Assembly (NCBI GenBank): GCA_035688135.1
Contig: DASSNG010000048.1
Location: forward strand, 1-35,394
Length of the DNA stretch: 35,394 nt
Source: JAIFWC01 sp035688135
GTDB taxonomy: Bacteria > Patescibacteriota > Saccharimonadia > Saccharimonadales > UBA10212
Direction of reading: 5' to 3'
This document shows positions 5,863 through 12,940 of the stretch, piece after piece. The notes under the pieces are model-generated. The model was given only the letters and a program-made list of their open reading frames with translations, made no database searches and was not told the DNA's origin. Every line of letters starts with the position of its first letter. Position 1 is the first letter of the stretch. The translations under genes were made by a program, and so were the position numbers.

Positions 5863-6998
5863 AAAGCATCTATCTGGATTACGCGGCGGCCACGCCGCTT
5901 CGCAGCGAAGCCTTAGAGGCTATGATGCCTTTTTTCACAGATGAGTTCCACAACCCGTCGGCCGCTTATCTGGCGGGGCGGAAAGCCCGGCAGGAACTGG
6001 AAGATATCCGCCGCCGGGCGGCGGCTGTCCTGGGGGGGCGCCCAGCCGAAATCGTTTTTACCGCCGGCGCCACGGAAGCCAATAACCTGGCCATTCAGGG
6101 TGTTATGCGGCAGTACCCGGAAGCCGAAGTTCTGGTGAGTTCCGTCGAGCACGAATCGGTTTTAGGGCCCGCCAGGCTGTTCGCTAACCGGGAGATACCG
6201 GTTACGGAACAGGGAGTCGTGGATATGGAGCAGTTGGAAAAAATGATAAGCGACAGAACCGTCCTGGTCAGCGTGATGCTGGTGAATAACGAGCTGGGCA
6301 CTATCCAGCCACTGCGTGAAATCGCCTCATTACTTAACAAGTTAAGTATTTTACGCCGGCAGCAGGACAACTCGCTGCCCTTATACCTCCACACCGATGC
6401 CGCTCAGGCCGGGAACTGCCTTGACCTGCATGTCAGCCGGCTGGGGGCGGATTTGATGAGTATCAACGGCGGTAAGATTTACGGGCCTAAGCAGTCCGGA
6501 ATCCTTTATATCAAAGCCGGTACGGAACTCCAGCCGCTGATTGTGGGCGGCGGCCAGGAATTCAACATGCGTTCGGGAACCGAAAATGTGGCCGCGGCCG
6601 CCGGGTTGGTGCGCGCCCTTGAGCTGGCGTCTGAAAACAAGGCATCAGAAAGCCGCAGGATATTCGAACTTAGGAGCATGTTCGAAAAAGGCATAGCGGA
6701 GCGCCTGCCGAATGCCAAAGTAAACGGCGCCCCCAAGGGCCGCTCACCTCATATCATCAGCCTGACTTTGCCGGGGACCGACAATGAGAGGCTGATGATG
6801 GAACTGGATGAGCGCGGCATCCAGTGCGCCGTGGGCAGCGCCTGCAGCGCCAGCCACGAAGAAGCGTCCCACGTGCTGTCGGCAATCGGCCTTAGCCCGT
6901 CAGAAGCACGTTCCACGCTGCGCTTCAGCCTGGGTCGGCACACTAGCGCTGATGACATCGAAAAAACACTGCAGGTTCTGGCGTCTCTAACAGATTAG
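5859..6998 (+). CDS. iscS: Cysteine desulfurase, NifS/IscS family (379 aa)
   Basis: A PLP enzyme that releases sulfur from cysteine for tRNA thiolation and Fe-S clusters; MnmA, encoded at 21529, needs such a donor. The fold-type I core is visible: YLDYAAATPLR at the N-terminus, TAGATEANNLAI, LHTDAAQ (PLP aspartate), the Schiff-base lysine Lys206 in NGGKIYGPK (the usual preceding His is Gly) and the catalytic Cys329 in GSACSA. A loop before LHTDAAQ carries LLNKLSILRRQQDN, partly encoded by the dispersed palindrome at 6331-6348. It could be labelled IscS or NifS; no iscU or other assembly genes are adjacent, so a tRNA-thiolation role is the safer guess. Confidence 0.93.
   Translation: MKSIYLDYAAATPLRSEALEAMMPFFTDEFHNPSAAYLAGRKARQELEDIRRRAAAVLGGRPAEIVFTAGATEANNLAIQGVMRQYPEAEVLVSSVEHESVLGPARLFANREIPVTEQGVVDMEQLEKMISDRTVLVSVMLVNNELGTIQPLREIASLLNKLSILRRQQDNSLPLYLHTDAAQAGNCLDLHVSRLGADLMSINGGKIYGPKQSGILYIKAGTELQPLIVGGGQEFNMRSGTENVAAAAGLVRALELASENKASESRRIFELRSMFEKGIAERLPNAKVNGAPKGRSPHIISLTLPGTDNERLMMELDERGIQCAVGSACSASHEEASHVLSAIGLSPSEARSTLRFSLGRHTSADDIEKTLQVLASLTD
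6331..6348 (+). repeat. Dispersed 18-bp palindrome, copy 1 (TACTTAACAAGTTAAGTA)
   Basis: Perfect 8-bp arms TACTTAAC and GTTAAGTA around AA, inside the cysteine desulfurase gene, in frame as LLNKLSI. Same sequence as copies at 12922, 22445 and 32563. Confidence 0.75.
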
Positions 6999-7027
6999 AG
7001 AGGTTAGACTTTTATAGGCATTAGCAC

Positions 7028-7033
7028 TATACT
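7028..7033 (+). promoter_or_regulatory. -10 box of the F1-like ATPase operon
   Basis: TATACT lies 9 nt before the first start codon at 7043. No Shine-Dalgarno precedes this gene, so the operon mRNA probably starts within a few nt of the ATG. Confidence 0.45.
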
Positions 7034-7042
7034 ATTGCCAAG

Positions 7043-7858
7043 ATGAAAACAATAAAAAAAGGCAAAAACAACCTGTTTATTGCAGCCGCCCTGGTTTTTC
7101 TGGCCGTCCTGGTAGCGCCTTTTTTTAGCACATCCGCGAAGGCCGACAACGTCGTGCTGGGCTATACATCCAAAGAGACTATCCAGCCCGGCGAAATCGT
7201 CTCACTTACTGACGCCACCAAAAAAGTAGTCAAGACTACGCCGGCGAACCAGGCGAACACCATGTACGGGGTGGTCGTCGATCCAAGCGACGCTCCGATT
7301 ACGCTGGTCGGCCAGGATTCCAAAGTGTTCGTAGCCACCACCGGCACTTACCAGGTTCTGGTGAGTGTCAGCAGCGGGGTGATTAACCCCGGCGATTATA
7401 TTTCTATGTCCACGGTAAACGGCATAGGCGCCAAAGCTACGCCCAGCCAGCCCACGGTTTTAGGGAAAGCGGTCAGCGGATTTAACGGGGCAAATAACGT
7501 GGTGACCACCAACAACGGCAAGAATATAGGCCGCATATACGTTAACTTATCCGTGACCAAGAACCCGCTATCAAACACCCAGCCCACCCTGCCGTCATTC
7601 CTGCGGAAAGCCGCTAACGGCCTGGCTAACAAGAACGTCCCGGTCGTGCGCGTGTACACCGCTTTGCTAATATTCCTGATATCGCTGCTGGCGGCCCTGA
7701 CGGTGCTGTATAGCGGGGTGCGGAGCAGTCTTATCTCCCTTGGGCGCAATCCGCTTAGCCGAAAAGCCATATTCAGCGGTATGTATAAAACCGTTTTCAC
7801 CGGGCTTGGCGTTTTCATAATCGGCATGGCTGGGGTATATTTACTACTGAAGATATAG
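7043..7858 (+). CDS. Secreted-domain protein with C-terminal subunit c-like helical hairpin (271 aa)
   Basis: The first gene of the F1-like operon. Residues 1-34 form a signal peptide (basic start, hydrophobic core, likely cleavage after STSAKA). Residues 35-200 look extracellular and beta-rich, with two similar lines (IQPGEIVSLTDATKKVVK, then INPGDYISMS followed by IGAKA). Two membrane helices follow (about 204-226 and 250-269), joined by a short basic loop with GRNPLSRK at 234-241. Loop sequence, spacing and N-out/C-out topology resemble F-type subunit c, whose RNP/RQP loop contacts gamma and epsilon. Neither helix contains Asp or Glu, and the first lacks the c-ring GxGxG pattern. If it forms a ring it cannot carry ions the usual way. 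The c-like assignment is inference; it could also be an unrelated anchor. Confidence 0.72.
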   Translation: MKTIKKGKNNLFIAAALVFLAVLVAPFFSTSAKADNVVLGYTSKETIQPGEIVSLTDATKKVVKTTPANQANTMYGVVVDPSDAPITLVGQDSKVFVATTGTYQVLVSVSSGVINPGDYISMSTVNGIGAKATPSQPTVLGKAVSGFNGANNVVTTNNGKNIGRIYVNLSVTKNPLSNTQPTLPSFLRKAANGLANKNVPVVRVYTALLIFLISLLAALTVLYSGVRSSLISLGRNPLSRKAIFSGMYKTVFTGLGVFIIGMAGVYLLLKI

Positions 7859-7870
7859 GAAAAACAAAAG

Positions 7871-8500
7871 ATGAACACAGGTGGGCTTATATTGATAATC
7901 GGATCGCTGGCCGCGGCAGCGGCGGCCTTCCTGTACATGGCTTTCAAGCTGGAAAAAGGCGGTTCGGCTCCTGCCGGGCATAACCGCGATCCCCGTTATA
8001 CCAACGCCGCCGAGCAGGATGTGGAGCATATCTTCAACGATGATTTCCGGGAGGAGCTGCGTAACCGCGGCCGGCTTCACTTTGAAAAGATCATCGGCGA
8101 GAACGCTATGTTCCTGCAGCAGGACCTCCGCAGCACGACAACCCAGCTGAACGACTACATGCGTTCGGAAATAACCCGGACCCTGCAGGAAGAATTCAAG
8201 AAATACGAGCAATCCATCGCTGACGCCAAGCAGATAGCCATGGAGTCCATAGAAAAAACCGTGGATACGATTGAACAGCAACGGCAGTTTCTGGAAAAGG
8301 AAATGAAAACCCAATCCGAAGAACAGAAAAAGCGTATTTTGGCCCGGTTCGAGTCGGAGATGGCGGGTATTTTCAACCATTACATCACTAAAGCCATTGG
8401 CAGCCAGATAGACCTGTCGGATCAGCTGGACTTTATCATCAGTGAATTGGAGAGCAACAAACAAGCCATCCTGGAGGACATGAAGAATGGAACCTCTTAA
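7871..8500 (+). CDS. F-type ATPase subunit b-like stator protein (209 aa)
   Basis: The N-terminal helix (residues 5-23, LILIIGSLAAAAAAFLYMAF) is followed by a linker and then a long, highly charged segment with coiled-coil character (about 60-175, for example EEFKKYEQSIADAKQIAME). This matches the architecture of subunit b, the peripheral stalk linking the membrane to F1. Sequence similarity to classical b is weak, as is usual for this subunit, so position (before delta and alpha) carries much of the call. The end overlaps the next start by 14 nt. A single membrane helix with no subunit a partner in the operon is notable. Confidence 0.75.
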   Translation: MNTGGLILIIGSLAAAAAAFLYMAFKLEKGGSAPAGHNRDPRYTNAAEQDVEHIFNDDFREELRNRGRLHFEKIIGENAMFLQQDLRSTTTQLNDYMRSEITRTLQEEFKKYEQSIADAKQIAMESIEKTVDTIEQQRQFLEKEMKTQSEEQKKRILARFESEMAGIFNHYITKAIGSQIDLSDQLDFIISELESNKQAILEDMKNGTS

Positions 8501-8972
8501 ACTACCGCCGTCCATAGTCGGGCAGGTGGATATTATCCGCCTAAGCCGCGAACTGTCGGCCCTAAGTGATTTTTTCGTCGGGGCCCAGGCGCGCGAGTCA
8601 GGAACTCCCGTGCAGCCGCCGCAGACATCACGTTCACTGGAGCTGCTGGCCAAGGAGAACGGAATCAGCCTGCTGGACGAAAAATCCCGCGACCAGCTGC
8701 TTAAACAGCTTGAGGAAATCGGCAGGAACGCGCCAAGCTTCCATATAAGCTTTGCCGTGGAAGCTTCGCCTAAGAGCCTGGAGCGGATACTGGTGTGGCT
8801 TAGGCAGAACATCCACCCGCAGGTCCTTTTGCAGGTAGGGTTGCAGCCCGCTATCGCCGGCGGTTGCATATTGCGTACCACCAACCGGATTCTGGATTTA
8901 AGCCTGCGCTCAAAACTGAACAGCGAAACTGAGTACCTATCCAAGCTTATAAGCGGGGCCGTGAATGGATGA
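8487..8972 (+). CDS. F-type ATPase subunit delta-like protein (161 aa)
   Basis: It is soluble and sits between b-like and alpha genes, as atpH does. The C-terminal third resembles the delta beta-sheet domain: after SFAVEASPKSLERILVWLRQ comes LQPAIAGGC, then ILRTTNRILDLSLRSKL, comparable to the canonical IGGxxxRxGDxxxDxSxRxxL. The N-terminal part (LSRELSALSDFFVG) is helical but not clearly the canonical six-helix bundle, and the protein is slightly short (about 175-180 aa is usual). A GGAGG Shine-Dalgarno (8473-8477) lies 9 nt before the start. It would connect the b-like stalk to the top of F1. Confidence 0.72.
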   Translation: MEPLKLPPSIVGQVDIIRLSRELSALSDFFVGAQARESGTPVQPPQTSRSLELLAKENGISLLDEKSRDQLLKQLEEIGRNAPSFHISFAVEASPKSLERILVWLRQNIHPQVLLQVGLQPAIAGGCILRTTNRILDLSLRSKLNSETEYLSKLISGAVNG

Positions 8973-10491
8973 GGATGTAAAACGCAACTTCAAAGCCCTG
9001 GTTGACCGCGGAAATCCGGTTGGCGAGGTCACGTCGGTCAACAGCTTCTTGGTGGAGGTGCGCGGCCTGCAGCCAGTAAATGTCCATGCCCTGGTGGTGT
9101 TTGACGACGGTTCGAAAGGCTTCGTGCACCACGTCCTGGAAAACAGGGTGCTGATACTGCACCTTGGCGACCATCCCATGAAACAAGGCGCCCTGGTGGT
9201 GCTCCAGCATAATGAGCTGCTGGCCAAAGTCGGTAAGGATTTTATAGGGCGGGTGATTTCAGTCACCGGCGACCCGCTTGACGGCGGCGGCCCGATAGCG
9301 GCCGAAGACGCCTGGAGGGTATTTAACGATGCTCCGCCGATTTATGCCCGGGAAATGCTGGAACAGCAGCTGGAGACCGGCGTGAATTCCATCGATACCT
9401 TATTCCCGCTGGTCCGCGGCCAGAGGATGTCGCTGCTGGGCGAAAGCAAATCCGGCAAAAGCACCCTTGCCACGCAGATGGTTATCAACCAGCGCGACAC
9501 CGACCAGGTAGTGGTGTATGTGATGATTGCTAAACGCCGCAGCGACGTCGACATACTGCTGACGCGCCTGCGTGATAACAAAGCCTTGGATAAAGCCATA
9601 GTCATCGTATCCTCTATTTTTGAATCCCTGGTATTGAGCTACCTTGCTCCCTACGTCGGCTGCACTATGGCCGAATATTTTTGGCAGAAAGAGGGGATTG
9701 ACACCCTTATCGTTTATGACGACCTGACCACCCATGCCCAGGCGCTGCGCGAAATCTCGCTGCTGTCCGGCACCAGCCCGGGTCGCGATTCTTATCCCGG
9801 CAATATCTTCCACGCGCATTCAAGCCTTCTGGAAAGGGCCGGCCGCCTGAAGGCCAACCACCACTGCCTGACTTCTTTGCCGCTGGTTACCGCCGACGGC
9901 GGCGATATCACATCGTTCCTGCCAACGAACATCATGTCCATTACGGACGGCCAGTGGATATTGGACATGAAGGTTTTCCGCGAAGGCGTCCGCCCGGCGC
10001 TAAATACGGGCTTGTCGGTCACGCGGGTCGGTACCCGCGGCTATAACGACCGACAGAAAGACCAGAACTCGGCGCTCCTTAAAGCCCTGGCGGCTTATGA
10101 GCAGGCCCAGGAATTCTCGCACTTCGGGGCTGAACTCTCCGATTCGGCCAGAGCCGACATCGTCCGCGGTACCTGGCTGAAAGAAGCGTTCACCCAGATT
10201 CCCGGTGAGACTTACAGCCTTAATGCCCAGCAGCTGCTGATGGGTGTCATCCTGGAGACCCCGACCACCCAGCCGCTGGATATACCCGCCGTAAAGAAAA
10301 AAGTCATCGAGCTGGCTAAGAACATCAAGGCCGAAGAAGACTTTAATACGGTAAAAGCCCAGCTGACACAATCCCTGCCGCTACTAGCTGCTCCCGGCGC
10401 CGGGCCGGCTCAGCCGGCGTCTCCTGACCAACCGGCGACGACCGCGCAGCCCTCTGAATCTTCGCCGCAGCAGGAGGTGCACGCCTCATGA
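8965..10491 (+). CDS. F1-like ATPase alpha subunit (508 aa), divergent
   Basis: Clear homologue of AtpA over its whole length. The P-loop is GESKSGKST (159-167) instead of the canonical GDRQTGKT. YDDLTTHAQALREISLLS matches the Walker B region, and LPTNIMSITDGQ and GVRPALNTGLSVTRVG are canonical in pattern, retaining the arginine finger Arg354 that acts on the beta site. After it, the usual GGAAQ is GTRGY. Thus nucleotide binding and the catalytic interface look intact while several near-invariant positions differ. The C-terminus adds an Ala/Pro/Ser/Gln-rich tail of about 40 residues. It overlaps delta by 8 nt and gamma by 4 nt (ATGA). Confidence 0.93.
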   Translation: MDEDVKRNFKALVDRGNPVGEVTSVNSFLVEVRGLQPVNVHALVVFDDGSKGFVHHVLENRVLILHLGDHPMKQGALVVLQHNELLAKVGKDFIGRVISVTGDPLDGGGPIAAEDAWRVFNDAPPIYAREMLEQQLETGVNSIDTLFPLVRGQRMSLLGESKSGKSTLATQMVINQRDTDQVVVYVMIAKRRSDVDILLTRLRDNKALDKAIVIVSSIFESLVLSYLAPYVGCTMAEYFWQKEGIDTLIVYDDLTTHAQALREISLLSGTSPGRDSYPGNIFHAHSSLLERAGRLKANHHCLTSLPLVTADGGDITSFLPTNIMSITDGQWILDMKVFREGVRPALNTGLSVTRVGTRGYNDRQKDQNSALLKALAAYEQAQEFSHFGAELSDSARADIVRGTWLKEAFTQIPGETYSLNAQQLLMGVILETPTTQPLDIPAVKKKVIELAKNIKAEEDFNTVKAQLTQSLPLLAAPGAGPAQPASPDQPATTAQPSESSPQQEVHAS

Positions 10492-11339
10492 TCAGCTCAA
10501 AGGAACTGGCGGCCGAAAAAGAGACTATGTCGACGATGGTGGAGCTGACAAGCGCTTTCGAGGGTATCGCCAGCGCCCATATCGCCCAGATCCGCGAACA
10601 GGTGCTGCAGTCCCAGCAGTTCTTCGGCGACTTGTGGCGGATTTACAGCCAGCTCAGAGTAGACGGCCTGTTCCGCTTTGGCCGCGGCGAAGGCCATGGC
10701 AAGGTCAGCGATAAGGAGCTGATGATCCTGGTGGCCAGCGAAGGCAGCTTTAGCGGCGACATTGACCAGCGCCTGGTCAATGAAGTGGCCAAGGTTTATG
10801 ATTCATCAAAAAACGATGTCCTGATCATCGGCCATCATGGCGCGCTGCTGTTAAACCAAAAACGCATACCCTACGTAAAAAGCTTTAAAACACCGGAACA
10901 CGACCTGAATATCAACACCTCCCCGATAGTCGCCGAAGTCCAGAACTACCGTTCAACGCTCGTTTATTACCAGCGCTATAAGTCGCTTATGTCCCAGAGT
11001 ATCGAAAGCATCCGCTTAAGCAAGGTAGTCATCGATATGGGCAATACAGTGGAAGCCGGCGGTGAGATCATCAGCGAGAAGAATTATATTTTCGAGCCGA
11101 ACGTCTACGCGGTGGTCAGCCACCTTGAAACCACCATGCTGCAGATCAGCCTCAGCGAGGTCATCCTTGAGTCAAAACTGGCTCAGTACGCCAGCCGCTT
11201 CAGGGCGATGAGCATTGCCAAAGAAAGGGCCAAAGACACTCTGACTGACGTAGGGCTTATGTACAACAGGGCCCGCCGCCACGAAAAGGACGAACGCCTG
11301 AAAGAGGTTATTAACGGCCTTAGGGGGGCTAGAGAATGA
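10488..11339 (+). CDS. F1-like ATPase gamma subunit (283 aa), divergent
   Basis: Central rotor shaft. The C-terminal helix is well conserved (ASRFRAMSIAKERAKDTL, then LMYNRARR and EVINGLRGA). The Rossmann-like middle has EGSFSGDID (85-93), corresponding to the canonical GLCGGxN. The N-terminal helix (MISSKELAAEKETMSTMVEL) has lost the usual IRTKIASVQNTQKITKAM pattern that fits inside the alpha3beta3 barrel, so the shaft is divergent where it meets the catalytic subunits. A strong AGGAGGTG Shine-Dalgarno lies within the end of the alpha gene. The ends overlap both neighbours by 4 nt. Confidence 0.9.
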   Translation: MISSKELAAEKETMSTMVELTSAFEGIASAHIAQIREQVLQSQQFFGDLWRIYSQLRVDGLFRFGRGEGHGKVSDKELMILVASEGSFSGDIDQRLVNEVAKVYDSSKNDVLIIGHHGALLLNQKRIPYVKSFKTPEHDLNINTSPIVAEVQNYRSTLVYYQRYKSLMSQSIESIRLSKVVIDMGNTVEAGGEIISEKNYIFEPNVYAVVSHLETTMLQISLSEVILESKLAQYASRFRAMSIAKERAKDTLTDVGLMYNRARRHEKDERLKEVINGLRGARE

Positions 11340-12649
11340 GTACCGGCTCCATCCAGGCTATCAAGGAGCTGGTGGTCAATATCCAGTTCGAAGAGGACCC
11401 GCCGGGTATCGGCGAAGTCCTGATAGCTCAAAGCCCGCAGAAGGGCCTGCTGCTGGTGGACCACCTTACGGAAGGCAATACCGCGGTCTGCCTGAACGTA
11501 ACCGGCGATGTCTTTTTGCAGAAAAACATGGCGGTGGAACGTACCGGAAAAGGAATCGAGATACCTGTCGGTGATATAACCATCGGGCGGGTGCTGAACG
11601 CCCTGGGGCGCCCGCTGGACGGCTTGGAAATGAATATAACCCCGGATACCAAGATGCGCGAGATAATGATGGTGCCGGGCCGTAATTCATCTTTCAAATC
11701 AGCCAAGCGCGACATCCTGGAGACCGGCCTGCGGGTAATTGACTTCTTCACTCCTTTCCTTAAAGGTTCGAAGATGGGTATTATCGGCGGCGCCGGCGTT
11801 GGAAAGACCGTTCTGACGATGGAGCTTATCCATAATGTCGCCAAGTCGGGGCAGGGGCTTAGCATGTTCGCCGGTATCGGAGAACGTATCCGGGAGGGGC
11901 ATGAACTTTATGAAACGCTGAAAGAAGGTGACCTGCTTAAGAGCACCTGCATGTTCTTCGGGCAGATGGACCAGAATCCGGTGCAAAGAATGCTGATTGC
12001 CGTTTCATCGGTGGCCGCCGCCGAACATATGCGCGATGTAGAAAAAAAGGACATCCTGTTCTTTGCCGACAATATGTACCGTTACATCCAGGCCCACAAC
12101 GAGCTGGCGACCATCCTTGGCCAGATCCCATCCGAAGGCGGCTACGAAGCAACCATATTCAGCGATGTTAAGCTGCTGCAGGACCGCTTAAGTTCGAATG
12201 AGAACGGCTCAATCACATCAATTCAGACTATCTATGTCCCCGCTGACGACCTTTCCGACCCGGCCGTGCTGATGATCCAGCACGAGCTTGACGGTACGAT
12301 AGTCCTTTCCCGTAAAGTAGCCGAGCAGGGTATCCGCCCGGCCGTAGACCTTATACGAACCACGTCCAGCCTGCTCAGCCCCGACATCGTCGGCGAGCGC
12401 CATTACGCCTTGAGCGCGGAAGTCCAGGCTTTGCTCCAGAAATACGAATCTCTTAAGAATATCATCGCCATCATTGGTGAAAGCGAACTGTCCCCGCAGG
12501 ACCGCAGCGACTTCGCCAAGGCCAAGAAGCTTATAGAATACTTTTCTCAGAATATGTTCGTATCTGAGATTTTCTCTAACAAAAAAGGCGAATACTCCAG
12601 CCGTGATGAAACCTTGAACGGCGTAGAAGCCATTATCCACGGTAAATGA
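11336..12649 (+). CDS. F1-like ATPase beta subunit (437 aa), catalytic but divergent
   Basis: AtpD homologue. Catalytic elements are present: P-loop GGAGVGKT (151-158), the general-base glutamate in GERIREGHELY (Glu183), and Walker B-like LFFADNMYRY (241-250). It should therefore hydrolyse ATP. Three deviations stand out: the lever motif DELSEED is ESELSPQ (382-388), the adenine-stacking Tyr of GIYPAVDP is Arg334 (GIRPAVDL), and the LDATTVLSR segment is LDGTIVLSR. It is shorter than a typical beta (about 460-480 aa), mainly at the N-terminus and in loops. It is not a Rho or FliI relative, since the VYVPADDLSDP and SQNMFVSEIF segments are F1-specific. Confidence 0.93.
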   Translation: MSTGSIQAIKELVVNIQFEEDPPGIGEVLIAQSPQKGLLLVDHLTEGNTAVCLNVTGDVFLQKNMAVERTGKGIEIPVGDITIGRVLNALGRPLDGLEMNITPDTKMREIMMVPGRNSSFKSAKRDILETGLRVIDFFTPFLKGSKMGIIGGAGVGKTVLTMELIHNVAKSGQGLSMFAGIGERIREGHELYETLKEGDLLKSTCMFFGQMDQNPVQRMLIAVSSVAAAEHMRDVEKKDILFFADNMYRYIQAHNELATILGQIPSEGGYEATIFSDVKLLQDRLSSNENGSITSIQTIYVPADDLSDPAVLMIQHELDGTIVLSRKVAEQGIRPAVDLIRTTSSLLSPDIVGERHYALSAEVQALLQKYESLKNIIAIIGESELSPQDRSDFAKAKKLIEYFSQNMFVSEIFSNKKGEYSSRDETLNGVEAIIHGK

Positions 12650-12918
12650 GCGACAAACCCCCCCAGACATCCGGAACGATGAAGGTGAAGATATACGCGC
12701 CATTCAAAATTTATTTTGATGGGCCGGGGACCAGCGTGACGGCCCTGAACCGGGTTGGCCCTTTTGATGTCCTGCCGGGGCACCATAGTTTCATATCACT
12801 GCTGGAGCCCGGAGAGATAACCGTGCGCCAGCCCAGCCAGCAGGATTTTAAGATGAACGTCAACCGCGGCGTCATCCACGTCAAAGCCGACGAAGTCAAA
12901 GTCTTCCTGGACGTTTAA
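12646..12918 (+). CDS. F1-like ATPase epsilon subunit, beta-sandwich domain only (90 aa)
   Basis: The segment from FKIYFDGPGTSV to VRQPSQQ matches the epsilon N-terminal beta-sandwich, including FDVLPGHHSFISLLEPGEI, comparable to the canonical GxFGILPGHAPLxTxLxPG. The protein stops after HVKADEVKVFLDV and so lacks the C-terminal helical hairpin (about 45 residues) that inhibits ATP hydrolysis in classical enzymes. An epsilon without that hairpin fits a motor meant to run in the hydrolysis direction (inference). Last gene of the operon; a palindrome follows at once. Confidence 0.82.
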   Translation: MSDKPPQTSGTMKVKIYAPFKIYFDGPGTSVTALNRVGPFDVLPGHHSFISLLEPGEITVRQPSQQDFKMNVNRGVIHVKADEVKVFLDV

Positions 12919-12921
12919 AAC

Positions 12922-12939
12922 TACTTAACAGGTTAAGTA
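12922..12939 (+). repeat. Dispersed 18-bp palindrome, copy 2 (TACTTAACAGGTTAAGTA)
   Basis: Arms TACTTAAC and GTTAAGTA around AG, in the 22-nt space between two convergent genes. It could act as a weak hairpin terminator here, but three other copies lie inside genes, so termination is not its general role. Confidence 0.75.
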
Positions 12940-12940
12940 T

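Noticed and set aside
7844..8944. 366-codon minus-strand ORF opposite the b- and delta-like genes
   Set aside because: No recognisable domain; the plus-strand genes overlap by a few nt within an operon and have sensible stator features.
11336..12649. Beta-like ATPase as a type III secretion/flagellar (FliI) or Rho protein
   Set aside because: The VYVPADDLSDP and SQNMFVSEIF segments and the alpha-gamma-beta-epsilon order are F1-specific; no flagellar genes are nearby.
12919..12940. Palindrome at the end of the F1-like operon as an ordinary terminator
   Set aside because: No real T-run follows and the same sequence occurs inside three genes, so termination cannot be its general role.
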